Source of the DNA: JACQFZ01 sp045810625
GTDB lineage: Bacteria > Pseudomonadota > Gammaproteobacteria > Acidiferrobacterales > Sulfurifustaceae
Assembly (NCBI GenBank): GCA_045810625.1
Contig: JBJMVQ010000055.1
Location: 124,001-188,000, forward strand
DNA length: 64,000 bases
Reading direction: 5' to 3'
This document shows positions 43,566-53,571 of the stretch, piece by piece; position 1 is the first letter of the stretch, and every line of letters starts with the position of its first letter. Position numbers and translations under genes: made by a program. Below the pieces are notes generated by a model that ran no database searches, was not told where the DNA came from, and saw only the letters and a program-made list of their open reading frames with translations.

Positions 43566-43693
43566 TTCGGTTCCTCCGTAGTGGCCTTCGATCGCAAACC
43601 GGTTTCCCGGCACACGCTATCCGGTGTTGAAGGCCTCGCCACCGGACGGCGCGCTTGAAATCTTGCCGCCCAATATCCGCCTGGACTCGTCGT

Positions 43694-43972
43694 TCAACCC
43701 CATTTCATGACGACGGCCATCCATACGAGTGAAATCGCGAAGATGATCCAAAGACTCGCCTGCGTAAGGCCGATCCACGCGAGATGCAGATAGGCCGTAA
43801 CGAGCAGGCCGACGAACAACCGGTCGCCGGGTGTCGTCGGCAACGGCAGGAAGCCGCGCCGCTCGGGGCTCGGCGCGACGATCTGCCACGCGGTCATCGC
43901 GACGAGAATCAGGGCGATGACGATGAAGAAAATCGCCGTCGGAAGCGTCCATGCCATCCACTCGAAGCTCAT
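43694..43972 (-). CDS. DUF2160 small membrane protein of the glycerol ABC operon
   Basis: 92 residues with three hydrophobic segments: WTLPTAIFFIVIALILVAMT, LFVGLLVTAYLHLAWIGLTQ and LWIIFAISLVWMAVVMKWG. This DUF2160 protein is regularly found between the permease and binding-protein genes of glpSTPQV operons; the role is unknown but likely an accessory of the transporter. It begins 10 bases after glpQ and is followed by a 128-base gap before glpV. Confidence 0.9.
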   Translation of the reverse strand: MSFEWMAWTLPTAIFFIVIALILVAMTAWQIVAPSPERRGFLPLPTTPGDRLFVGLLVTAYLHLAWIGLTQASLWIIFAISLVWMAVVMKWG

Positions 43973-43982
43973 GCAGCCTCCT

Positions 43983-44878
<896 letters not shown>

Positions 44879-44882
<4 letters not shown>

Positions 44883-45754
44883 CGCCTGTCTCCCGTGCCG
44901 ACGCGCTGCAGGACTTGGTAAAACACCCAGCTGAACAGCAGCACGATCAGGAAGTAAATGATGGAGAATGCGGCCGCCGGACCGACGTCGAACTGACCGA
45001 CCGCGATCTTCACGAGATGAATCGAGAGGAAGGTGGTTGAGTTGCCCGGACCGCCGCCGGTCAGCACGAACGGCTCGGCGTAGATGAGAAAGCTATCCAT
45101 GAAGCGCAACAGCACCGCGATCGTCAACACGCCGCGCATCTTCGGGAGTTGGATGTAGCGGAACACCGCCCAGGACGAAGCGCCGTCGATCCGTGCCGCC
45201 TGATAGTAAGCGTCCGGAATGGCGCGCAGGCCTGCGTAAGCGAGCAGCGCGACGAGCGGCGTCCAGTGCCACACTTCCATCGCCATCACGGTGATCCACG
45301 CGTCGAGCGACGCGGCCGTGTGGTCGAACTCGATACCCAGGTTGTTGATGCCGTAGCCGAGCAGGCCGATATCCGGGCGCGTGAAGATGATCCAGATCGT
45401 GCCGATGACGTTCCACGGAATGAGCAGCGGCAGCGCGAGCAGCACGAGCGTGAGCGACGTCGCCCAGCCGCTCTTGCGCGGCATCGCGAGCGCGATCGCG
45501 ACGCCGAGCGGTATCTCGATCAGCAACACCAATCCCGAGAATAGAAACTGCCGCCACAGCGCCTCCTGCAGCCGGGTGTCGTGCAGGACATCGCGGAACC
45601 AGTCGGTGCCGACGAAAACGCGCTGCCCGGGACCAAGAATGTCCTGCACGGAGTAGTTGACCACCGTCATCAGCGGAATGATGGCGCTGAAGGCGACGAT
45701 CACGAAAACGGGCAGGACGAGAAACCAGGCTCTGTTGTCGTAGGTCTTGAGCAT
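44879..45754 (-). CDS. glpP: Glycerol ABC transporter permease
   Basis: 291 residues, six hydrophobic segments. MalF-like permease: NRAWFLVLPVFVIVAFSAII, the ALPLLIPWNVIGTIWIIFTR region, and EAA loop AGLRAIPDAYYQAARIDGAS. Lies between the ATPase glpT and the second permease. Confidence 0.92.
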
Positions 45755-45765
45755 CGTTCGCCTCG

Positions 45766-46854
45766 TTAGCCGATCAGGACGCCGTCCGCGTAGAGCTTCG
45801 TCAGCGACGGGCTCATAACCAGATAAGCCGACTCGCGCGGCACCTCCTGATCTTCCGGCACTTTGACCCGCAGCCGCTGCTCACCCAGCCGCACCGTCGC
45901 GACCCGGTAGTTGCCGAGCTCCTCGACGTTCTCGACCTTCACTGCCGGCGCCTCGGCACGTGGCGCGGGATCGAGCTTGAGAAATTCAGGCCGCACACCG
46001 ATTTGCAACTTGCCGCCGCGACGGCGCGCTTTGTCGGCGAGGCCTTCGGCGAGCGCAATGCGCGTCCCGTTCACGATGCCGGCTTCGCCGTCGAGGGTGC
46101 ACGGAAGGAAATTCATCCCGGGGCTGCCGACGAAATGGCCGACGAAAGCGTGCGCCGGCGCCTCGAACAGCTCCTGCGGCGTGCCGCATTGCACGATCCG
46201 CCCCTCGTACATGACGACGACCTGGTCGGCGAACGTCAGCGCTTCGGTCTGATCGTGGGTGACATAGATCAGCGTCAGCTTGAACTCCTGATGGATCTGC
46301 TTGAGCTTGCGCCGCAGCGTCCACTTCAAGTGCGGATCGATGACAGTGAGCGGCTCATCGAACAGGATCGCCGCCACGTCTTTACGCACGAGTCCGCGCC
46401 CGAGCGAGATCTTCTGCTTGGCATCGGCGGAGAGATTGGCGGCGCGCTGCTTCAGGTGCGCGCTCAGTTCGAGCATCTCGGCGACCTGTTCCACGCGGCG
46501 CTTCACCTCGTCTTCCTTGCCGCCGCGGTTGCGCAACGGAAAGGCGAGGTTGTCGAATACCGTCATGGTGTCGTAGATGACCGGAAACTGGAAAACCTGC
46601 GCAATGTTGCGATGCGCGGTCGCAAGCCGCGTGACGTCGCGACCGTCGAACAGCACTTGTCCCTCGCTCGGTTCGAGCAGGCCGGAGATAATGTTCAGCA
46701 ACGTCGTCTTGCCGCAGCCGGAAGGTCCGAGCAGCGCGTAGGCGCCGCCGTCCTGCCATACCTGATCGGTCGGAGCGAGCGCATAGTTCTGCGGACCGTG
46801 GCGGTTCGGGTGATAGGTGTGGCCAAGCCGCTTGAACTCGATGTGCGCCATCAC
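45766..46854 (-). CDS. glpT: Glycerol ABC transporter ATP-binding subunit
   Basis: 362 residues. Walker A in ALLGPSGCGKTTLLNIISGL, signature degenerate as LSADAKQKISLGRGLV rather than LSGGQ, Walker B in VAAILFDEPLTVIDPHLKWT, and the switch His in IYVTHDQTEALT. A C-terminal TOBE-type domain follows. The unusual signature is typical of one of the two ATPases of this transporter family, so asymmetric function of the pair is likely. The glpS stop overlaps its start. Confidence 0.92.
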   Translation of the reverse strand: MMAHIEFKRLGHTYHPNRHGPQNYALAPTDQVWQDGGAYALLGPSGCGKTTLLNIISGLLEPSEGQVLFDGRDVTRLATAHRNIAQVFQFPVIYDTMTVFDNLAFPLRNRGGKEDEVKRRVEQVAEMLELSAHLKQRAANLSADAKQKISLGRGLVRKDVAAILFDEPLTVIDPHLKWTLRRKLKQIHQEFKLTLIYVTHDQTEALTFADQVVVMYEGRIVQCGTPQELFEAPAHAFVGHFVGSPGMNFLPCTLDGEAGIVNGTRIALAEGLADKARRRGGKLQIGVRPEFLKLDPAPRAEAPAVKVENVEELGNYRVATVRLGEQRLRVKVPEDQEVPRESAYLVMSPSLTKLYADGVLIG

Positions 46855-47948
46855 GCCACCTTCCGATCGAATGCGGAGTGCCGCGGCGCAGCGACGAGCG
46901 CGCCGGAATCGTCGAACACGAACAAACGCGCCGGATCAAAGTGGAGCGTGACCCGCTCACCCAGCCGGTAGTCGTGCACGCCGGCAAGTTGCGCGGTGAG
47001 CGATAGCTCGCCGTGGCGGGCGTGGACAAAGGTTTCCGAGCCGCTGATCTCGGCGAGCTGTACGATTGCAGGGACCGTCGCAACCGCCGCCCCGCCGACG
47101 GCAACGTGATGGGCACGAATGCCGGCGCGATACAGTCCGCTTACCAGCCCGCGCATGTGCTCGGGCCGCGGAAACCGTGCGTCCTCGGAAATGCGGCACG
47201 AGTCGCCGTCGATGTGCAGCGGAATGAAATTGATCGGCGGGTCGCTGTATACCTCGGCCACGCGCATGTTGCTCGGACGATGATGAACCGCGAGCGCCGG
47301 GCCGAATTGCAGCACGCGCCCGGCATCGAGCACGGCGGTGTGGCCGCCGAGAATCAACGCCTCCTGCGGCTCGGTCGTCGCGTAAACCACCGTGGTCCGG
47401 CCACTACCAAAGAGCGACCGCAGCTCTTCACGCAGTTCCTCGCGCAGCTTGTAGTCGAGATTCACCAGCGGCTCATCGAGCAGCAGCAACTCCGCGTCTT
47501 TCACGAGCGCGCGGGCGATCGCGGTACGCTGCTGTTGGCCGCCGGAAAGCTCGGCCGGCAACCGTTCGAGCAAGTGATCGATACGGAGCATTTGCGCGGT
47601 GGACCGGACTTTCTGATCGATGTCGCGCGCGCCCAACGCTTTCTTCTGCCGCAGCGGCGAAGCGATGTTGTCGTACACCGTGAGCGACGGATAGTTGATG
47701 AACTGCTGATACACCATGGCCACGTTGCGACGCCTCACGCTGACGCCGGTCACGTCGCTCCCGTCGATCAGCACCCGCCCACTCGTGGGGCGATCGAGGC
47801 CCGCCATGATGCGCAGCAGCGATGTCTTGCCGGACTGCGTCGGTCCGAGCAGCACGTTGAGCGATCCGTCCTGTAGCGTCAGGTCGAGATCGTAGAGGTA
47901 CGGTTCCGCCCCGACTCGATGGCTGAGGTGCTCAAGCGTTAGTCGCAT
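46851..47948 (-). CDS. glpS: Glycerol ABC transporter ATP-binding subunit
   Basis: 365 residues from ATG 47948. Walker A variant NVLLGPTQSGKTSLLRIMAG, canonical LSGGQQQRTAIARALVKDAE, Walker B LLLLDEPLVNLDYKLREELR. The usual switch His region is VVYATTEPQEALIL, with Thr instead of His, so this site may be hydrolytically weak. Thus glpS has a good signature motif and glpT a good switch His, a complementary pair. Its start lies 17 bases inside the end of glpD. Confidence 0.92.
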   Translation of the reverse strand: MRLTLEHLSHRVGAEPYLYDLDLTLQDGSLNVLLGPTQSGKTSLLRIMAGLDRPTSGRVLIDGSDVTGVSVRRRNVAMVYQQFINYPSLTVYDNIASPLRQKKALGARDIDQKVRSTAQMLRIDHLLERLPAELSGGQQQRTAIARALVKDAELLLLDEPLVNLDYKLREELREELRSLFGSGRTTVVYATTEPQEALILGGHTAVLDAGRVLQFGPALAVHHRPSNMRVAEVYSDPPINFIPLHIDGDSCRISEDARFPRPEHMRGLVSGLYRAGIRAHHVAVGGAAVATVPAIVQLAEISGSETFVHARHGELSLTAQLAGVHDYRLGERVTLHFDPARLFVFDDSGALVAAPRHSAFDRKVA

Positions 47949-49476
47949 GGCGGATTTCTTGTTTTTGGTGAGCAGTGACGAAAGCGGGGAGCGCATTCGC
48001 CAGCTGCTGCGCAGTCTTGGTTGTGACGTGCAGACCCAGTTTCGAGCGGCGCCAAAGGATGTCGTCGGCGGTGCGCGCCCACTCGTGTTTCACCAAATAA
48101 TCCACCTCCGCTTCAAAAATTCCGTCGCCGAGGTTTTCCCCGAGGCCCGCGACACTGGATGCACCGCCGATCAGCCGCTCGATGCGCGTCCCGTAGGCGC
48201 GTGCGTAACGCCGACACTGAGCCGGCGGAAGCCAGGGATATTGCCTGCCGACGCGGAGCGCGAACGCTTCGAAGTCGGCATTCGCGATATCGCCGCCGGG
48301 CAGATGTGCTCGCGCCGTCCACACCGGCCGCACGCCGCCGAGCGCCGGCGCGAGCAGGTCCAACGCCTCCTCCGCGAGTCGCCGGTACGTCGTGATTTTT
48401 CCACCGAAGACCGAGAGCAGCGGCGCGCGATCGGGACCGGCGTCGTATTCGAGCGCATAGTCCCGCGTGACCGCCGAGAGATCGGCAGCCTCCTCCTCGA
48501 GCAGCGGTCGCACGCCCGAATAGCTCCACACCACGTCGCCCGGTCCGATCTGGCGCTTGAAGTAGTGATTCGCCATCGCACAGAGGTAATCGGTTTCCTG
48601 CGCGGAGATCGCCGGCCGCGCGGGGTCGGCGTCGAACGCCACGTCGGTCGTGCCGACCAGCGTGTAGTCGTGCTCGTAGGGAATCGCGAAGATGATGCGC
48701 TTGTCGGGATTTTGCAGAATGTAAGCGTGGTCGTGCTCGAACAGTCTGCGTACGACGATGTGACTCCCCTTCGCCATGAGCAGACTGCGCTTCGGTGGAA
48801 TACCGAGCGCATCGCGCAGCAGGTGAACCACCCACGGGCCGGCGGCGTTGACGAGCGTTCGCGCGCGCACGCGGCGCGACGCACCGCCGTCGCTTGGTTG
48901 CAGTGCCGCATCCCAGCGGTCGGCGCCGCGCGTCGCTGAAACGAAGCGCGTCCCCGGCAGCACGGTGGCGCCACGTTCCGACGCGTCGATGGCGTTCAGT
49001 ACAACCAGGCGCGCGTCATCGACCCAGGCATCCGAATAAACGAATCCTCGCTTGATGCCGGAGCGCAGCGGCTGCCCCAAAGGGCTGGCGGCGAGGTCGA
49101 TGCCCGTCGACCCGGCCAGCAATTCGCGCTTCCCGAGATGGTCGTAAAAAAGCAGGCCCAAACGGATCAACCAAGCCGGCCGTAGCGCGGCGTTGTGCGG
49201 CATGACAAAACGCAGCGGCCGGATAATGTGCGGGGCGGCGCGCAACAAAACCTCGCGTTCCTGTAAAGCTTTGCGCACGAGGTTGAACTCGTAGTGCTCG
49301 AGATATCGCAGTCCGCCGTGGATGAGCTTGGTACTGGCCGAGGACGTGTGGGCAGCTAAATCATCTTGCTCGCACAGCAACACCGATAGGCCGCGACCGG
49401 CCGCGTCGCGCGCGATTCCAATACCGTTGATTCCGCCGCCCACAACCAGAACGTCGTACTCCGGGACCGCCGCCAT
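47932..49476 (-). CDS. glpD: Aerobic glycerol-3-phosphate dehydrogenase
   Basis: 514 residues from ATG 49476. FAD enzyme at the inner membrane that oxidises glycerol-3-phosphate and passes electrons to ubiquinone. FAD motif YDVLVVGGGINGIGIARDAA, STKLIHGGLRYLEHYEFNLV, IIFAIPYEHDYTLVGTTDVA, and the C-terminal EVDYLVKHEWARTADDILWR. The frame stays open to 49590 but that extension overlaps the GlpR operators. First structural gene of the operon. Confidence 0.96.
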   Translation of the reverse strand: MAAVPEYDVLVVGGGINGIGIARDAAGRGLSVLLCEQDDLAAHTSSASTKLIHGGLRYLEHYEFNLVRKALQEREVLLRAAPHIIRPLRFVMPHNAALRPAWLIRLGLLFYDHLGKRELLAGSTGIDLAASPLGQPLRSGIKRGFVYSDAWVDDARLVVLNAIDASERGATVLPGTRFVSATRGADRWDAALQPSDGGASRRVRARTLVNAAGPWVVHLLRDALGIPPKRSLLMAKGSHIVVRRLFEHDHAYILQNPDKRIIFAIPYEHDYTLVGTTDVAFDADPARPAISAQETDYLCAMANHYFKRQIGPGDVVWSYSGVRPLLEEEAADLSAVTRDYALEYDAGPDRAPLLSVFGGKITTYRRLAEEALDLLAPALGGVRPVWTARAHLPGGDIANADFEAFALRVGRQYPWLPPAQCRRYARAYGTRIERLIGGASSVAGLGENLGDGIFEAEVDYLVKHEWARTADDILWRRSKLGLHVTTKTAQQLANALPAFVTAHQKQEIRHATNA

Positions 49477-49525
49477 CGCACTCCGGGCTCGTGTGGATCT
49501 TTTGTATGTTCTAAAAGCGACCCGA

Positions 49526-49566
49526 AATGACCGTAAACGATCATTCGATGTTCGAAAACGAAACAT
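49526..49566. promoter_or_regulatory. Tandem GlpR-type operators between glpR and glpD
   Basis: Site 1, 49526-49545 (AATGACCGTAAACGATCATT), agrees with the E. coli GlpR consensus at 18 of 20 positions by my count. Site 2, 49547-49566 (GATGTTCGAAAACGAAACAT), agrees at about 17. They are one base apart, with a weaker half site at 49504-49516 (GTATGTTCTAAAA). Binding of GlpR here would repress glpD and the transporter until glycerol-3-phosphate is present. Confidence 0.75.
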
Positions 49567-49631
49567 ACCCGACATGCCATGCCGGAACAAGCGGTTGAGG
49601 CCAAGAAAACCCAGAGGGTAGGGGCGTCGGA

Positions 49632-50405
49632 TCAGGTTGGAACGTGCACGACCGTTCCGCTTTCGGCGAAAACCCCCGCCATCGCTTCCGGGGGTGGCCG
49701 ATCGGTAAAGAGCGCGTGCACCTGTGACATATGCCCCAGCCGGACGAGCGCGGGGCGGCCGAACTTCGAATGATCGGCGACCAAATAAACCGTGCGGGAC
49801 TGCGCAATGATCGCTTCGGCAACCCGCACTTCGCGGTAATCGAAGTCGCGCAACGTACCGTCGAGCTCGATACCCGAAATGCCGATCACGCCAAAGTCGA
49901 CCTTGAACTGCCGGATGAAATCGATCGTCGCCTCGCCGGTGATGCCCTTGTCGCGCGCGCGCACGACGCCGGCCGCGACGATGACTTCGTTGTCCGGATT
50001 GCCGGACATCACGTTCGCGACGTTGAGGTTATTCGTGATGACCCGCAGGCCGCTGTGACGGGACAGTGCCTTCGCCACTTCCTCGGTCGTCGTACCGATA
50101 TTTATAAATAAGGACGCGTTGTTCGGGATCTGCTCCGCCACGAGTCGGGCAATTCGGCGCTTCTCCTCATGAAACAGAACCTGGCGCATCGAGTACGCCA
50201 TGTTCTCGACGCTCGACGGCAACCCGGCTCCACCGTGATAACGACGAATCAGTTTGAGATCCGCGAGACGGTTGATATCCCGACGAATCGTTTGATGCGT
50301 GACCTTGAAATGACCGGCCAATGCTTCGACCGAGGCGAAGCCTTCGCGCTGAACCCAGGCGAGAAGCTCTTGCTGTCGCTGGTTGAGGTTGAGCGAGGTG
50401 TGCAC
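49632..50405 (-). CDS. glpR: DeoR-family glycerol-3-phosphate regulon repressor
   Basis: 257 residues from a GTG at 50405. N-terminal winged HTH (EALAGHFKVTHQTIRRDINR and LIRRYHGGAGL), then a sugar-phosphate-sensing domain (INIGTTTEEVAKALSRHSGL, VITNNLNVANVM, GVIGISGIELDGTLRDFDYR, LVADHSKFGRPALVRLG). Upstream of, and in the same direction as, glpD, with tandem operators in the 155-base gap. Inducer is expected to be glycerol-3-phosphate. Confidence 0.93.
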   Translation of the reverse strand: MHTSLNLNQRQQELLAWVQREGFASVEALAGHFKVTHQTIRRDINRLADLKLIRRYHGGAGLPSSVENMAYSMRQVLFHEEKRRIARLVAEQIPNNASLFINIGTTTEEVAKALSRHSGLRVITNNLNVANVMSGNPDNEVIVAAGVVRARDKGITGEATIDFIRQFKVDFGVIGISGIELDGTLRDFDYREVRVAEAIIAQSRTVYLVADHSKFGRPALVRLGHMSQVHALFTDRPPPEAMAGVFAESGTVVHVPT

Positions 50406-50571
50406 GACGGTTCTTATTGGAGCCGAGCGCTCAACGCCCGCGGCGCCGCCGGCCTCCGCGTTATGGTAGTAGTGCGAGCACTATAGCGGTTTCAGCGGCG
50501 GAACACCCATAGGCAAGCGCTAAAAGCATTCGTCTTGAACGAGAACACGCGAGGCGCCTATCCCGCAGCCG

Positions 50572-51195
50572 TCACGCCTCGCCCAGACAGCCCTTGGCCG
50601 CCAGGATTTCAGCAATCAGGCGTTCCATACGCACAATCGCCTCTTCGCCTTCATGCGATGCGGTCAAGACCACTTGGGCTCCAATAGTCGCGATGTAGAA
50701 GAGGAGCGCGAGGTCGCGCGCTCGTTGCGCGTTACCGGTCACGTTCTGCAGGAGCGACGCCGTTTGGGCAACCCGCGCCGCGTCGACCTCAGCCACAATT
50801 TTGGCGGCATACGGCTCGCGTCGTGCGAAATCCCGCACGGCCAGTTCGATGCGCATGCGCCGCGTCGTCCGCGCCGGTTCGCTCAAGAGCATATGCACGA
50901 TGCGATGAACTTCCGTCTCGATGTCTTTGCTTGCGGGCTTCAAGTGAACAAGCTCCCGCAGACGACGATCGCGCCAGCGGTCGAGGAAACTGGTGACTAA
51001 CTCGGCGTGATCCTGAAAGTGCCAATAGAAACTTCCGCGCGTGACGCCCAGCCGCTTTGCGAGCGTTAACACACGAACGTTGTCGAAGCCGCCCTCAGCA
51101 ACTGCCGTCGCGGCGGCATCGAGCCACGCATCCCGACTGAGTTGCTCCCGATCGGACGGCTTCGTTACGAGCGAAGAAGCTGTATCGTTTGCCAT
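50572..51195 (-). CDS. TetR-family regulator of the beta-oxidation operon
   Basis: 207 residues. N-terminal TetR HTH (about 20-66: AWLDAAATAVAEGGFDNVRV, AKRLGVTRGSFYWHFQDHAE), then a helical ligand domain. Divergent from a fatty-acid degradation operon (51446-58824), so acyl-CoA is a likely inducer, as for FadR/PsrA-type TetR proteins, but this is inferred from position. Candidate operator 51220-51264 in the shared 250-base promoter region. Confidence 0.85.
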   Translation of the reverse strand: MANDTASSLVTKPSDREQLSRDAWLDAAATAVAEGGFDNVRVLTLAKRLGVTRGSFYWHFQDHAELVTSFLDRWRDRRLRELVHLKPASKDIETEVHRIVHMLLSEPARTTRRMRIELAVRDFARREPYAAKIVAEVDAARVAQTASLLQNVTGNAQRARDLALLFYIATIGAQVVLTASHEGEEAIVRMERLIAEILAAKGCLGEA

Positions 51196-51219
51196 GCATC
51201 ACCGTAATGATTGACGTCG

Positions 51220-51266
51220 CATACAAGATGCACTAGTGTATGGCACCGCAGTGCAATTGTGTATGG
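51220..51266. promoter_or_regulatory. Candidate TetR operator with inverted and direct TGTATG half sites
   Basis: CATACA (51220-51225) and TGTATG (51237-51242) are inverted around 51231. A further TGTATGGC at 51259-51266 directly repeats TGTATGGC at 51237-51244, 22 bases (two helical turns) apart. It lies 25 bases upstream of the regulator start and before the fad operon, the expected place for an autoregulated divergent promoter. Confidence 0.55.
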
Positions 51267-51445
51267 CTCTCGAATTCAAACCGTCGGATTTTCCTCAATA
51301 CGAGGAGATCGACCACATGGATGTGACCAAGCCGCATTAATGACAGGTGCACCAAGCGGCGATGCGTTCCCGGCTCGCGCGTATCGCGTATAGATAACGG
51401 CGCCCGCTCCGACCCAGCCATTCAGCTAACGATCGAGGAACAGAC

Positions 51446-53533
51446 ATGACCACCCAGTACGAATTGCACGGTAGGGTAGCCGTGATCCGCATCGACAATC
51501 CACCGGTCAACGGCCTCGGCTACGACGTACGCCGTGGCATCGTGGAGGGCATCCGGCGGGCGGAAGCGGACAGCAACGCCAAAGCGATCGTCATCATGGG
51601 CAGCGACAAGCTGTTCTCGGGCGGCGCCGATATACGCGAATTCGGCACCCCAAAGATGCTCGCCGAGCCGAACCTGCACACTGTCATCAATTTTCTCGAT
51701 ACTGCAAAGAAACCTGTCGTCGCCGCCATCGCCGGCACCTGCATGGGCGGCGGCCTGGAGCTCGCGCTCGCGTGCCACTACCGGATCGCCAAACCCGATA
51801 CGCAAGTGGCCCTGCCCGAGGTGAAGCTCGGCCTGCTTCCGGGAGCCGGGGGTACCCAGCGGCTGCCCCGTGCGATCGGCCTCGAACCCGCGCTCAATCT
51901 CATCGTTTCGGGCGAATCGGTCCCGGCCGGCATGTTCATGGGAAGCGCGCTCTTCGATCAGTACTCGCAAGGCGATCTGCTCAAAGACGCCCTGGCGCTC
52001 GCGGACAAGGTGATCAACGATAACATGCCGCTCAAGCGCGTGCGCGACATGAAAGTGACGCACCCGAAGCCCGAAGCCTTTTTCCTGTGGGCGCGTCTGG
52101 GCGTCGGTCAGATGGCGAAGAATTTTCCGGCGCCGCTCAAGTGCGTCGACGCCGTCGAGGCGGCCGCGACGAAAAGCTTCGAGGAAGGCATGAAAGTCGA
52201 GCGCGACGCGTTCTCGCAATTGCTGATGAGCGACGAGTCGCGGGCGCTGCGGCACATTTTCTTCGCCGAACGGGCGGCATCGAAGATCGCCGACGTACCG
52301 GAAGAGACGCCGACGCGCGACATCCGCAAAGTCGGCGTCGTCGGTGCCGGCACGATGGGCAGCGGCATCGCGGTGAATTTCCTCAACGCCGGAATCCCCG
52401 TCGTGATGATGGAAGCGAAGCAGGACGCGCTCGACCGCGGCGTCAAAGCCATCCGCAAGATCTACGAAGACCGCGTGACGAAGGGCAAGCTCACGGCGGA
52501 CAAAGCGCAGAGCCGCATCGGCCTGCTCAAGCCCACGCTCTCTTATGACGACTTCAAGGACGTCGATCTCGTGATCGAAGCGGTCTTCGAGGAAATGGGC
52601 GTGAAGGAAGCGGTGTTCCGCAAGCTCGACGAGGTGTGTAAGCCGGGTGCGATCCTCGCCAGCAACACCTCGACGCTCGACATCGACAAGATCGCGGCCT
52701 TCACCAAGCGCCCGCAGGACGTCATCGGCCTGCACTTCTTCAGCCCCGCGAACGTGATGCGGCTGCTCGAAGTCGTCCGCGGCGCCAAGACAGCGAAAGA
52801 CGTCCTCGCTACGTCGATGAAAATCGCGAAGACGATCAAGAAAACCGCGGTTCTTTCCGGCGTCTGCGACGGCTTCATCGGTAACCGCATGGTCGGGATG
52901 TACGTGCGCGAAGCGATGACGATGTTGACCGAAGGCGCATCGCACAAACAAATCGACGATGCGATCGAGAAATTCGGCTTTGCCATGGGTCCGTTCAAGA
53001 TGGCGGATCTCGCCGGCGGCGACATCGGTTGGGCGGTGCGCAAACGCAAGTACGCGGAAAACCCGAGCATGCCGAAGGCCGTGATCGCCGATAGGCTCTG
53101 CGAGATGGGTCGCTTCGGCCAAAAGACCGGCGCCGGCTTCTATCGCTACGAGCCCGGCCGACGTGATGCGCTGCCCGATCCGATCGTCGACGAAGTGATC
53201 GAGACCTGCCGCAAGGAACAGGGGGTCAAGTCGCGCAAGATCGCCGATGAAGAAATCGTGCAGCGTTGCGTCTACGCGCTCGTAAACGAAGGCGCGCGCA
53301 TCCTCGACGAGGGCATCGCGCAGCGCGCCTCCGATATCGATCTCGTCTATTTGATGGGCTACGGGTTCCCTATCCACCGCGGCGGCCCGATGCTCTACGC
53401 CGACGTGATGGGACTGATGAACGTGGTCCGCTCAATGGAGAGCTTCGCGGCCAATCCGTATACCGATACGCGGTTCTGGCAGCCGGCACCGTTACTCGCG
53501 AAGCTCGCGGACGCGGGCAAGACCTTCAACTGA
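51446..53533 (+). CDS. fadB: Bifunctional enoyl-CoA hydratase / 3-hydroxyacyl-CoA dehydrogenase (FadB/FadJ type)
   Basis: 695 residues. The N-terminal crotonase domain (about 1-190) has FSGGADIREFG, AAIAGTCMGGGLELALACHY with the first catalytic Glu region and LPEVKLGLLPGAGGTQRLPR with the second. NAD-binding domain: KVGVVGAGTMGSGIAVNFLN (about 296-). Dehydrogenase C-domains include GLHFFSPANVMRLLEVVRGA with the catalytic His and SGVCDGFIGNRMVGMYVREA. Two consecutive steps of beta-oxidation. First gene of the operon, divergent from a TetR gene. Confidence 0.94.
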   Translation: MTTQYELHGRVAVIRIDNPPVNGLGYDVRRGIVEGIRRAEADSNAKAIVIMGSDKLFSGGADIREFGTPKMLAEPNLHTVINFLDTAKKPVVAAIAGTCMGGGLELALACHYRIAKPDTQVALPEVKLGLLPGAGGTQRLPRAIGLEPALNLIVSGESVPAGMFMGSALFDQYSQGDLLKDALALADKVINDNMPLKRVRDMKVTHPKPEAFFLWARLGVGQMAKNFPAPLKCVDAVEAAATKSFEEGMKVERDAFSQLLMSDESRALRHIFFAERAASKIADVPEETPTRDIRKVGVVGAGTMGSGIAVNFLNAGIPVVMMEAKQDALDRGVKAIRKIYEDRVTKGKLTADKAQSRIGLLKPTLSYDDFKDVDLVIEAVFEEMGVKEAVFRKLDEVCKPGAILASNTSTLDIDKIAAFTKRPQDVIGLHFFSPANVMRLLEVVRGAKTAKDVLATSMKIAKTIKKTAVLSGVCDGFIGNRMVGMYVREAMTMLTEGASHKQIDDAIEKFGFAMGPFKMADLAGGDIGWAVRKRKYAENPSMPKAVIADRLCEMGRFGQKTGAGFYRYEPGRRDALPDPIVDEVIETCRKEQGVKSRKIADEEIVQRCVYALVNEGARILDEGIAQRASDIDLVYLMGYGFPIHRGGPMLYADVMGLMNVVRSMESFAANPYTDTRFWQPAPLLAKLADAGKTFN

Positions 53534-53571
53534 GCGCGCACGTCACCGCACGCTCGAGCAGGAGAACCAAC

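Noticed and set aside
51422..53377. 651-codon open frame antisense to fadB
   Set aside because: Typical shadow frame of a GC-rich gene; composition rich in Arg/His/Asp without any motif.
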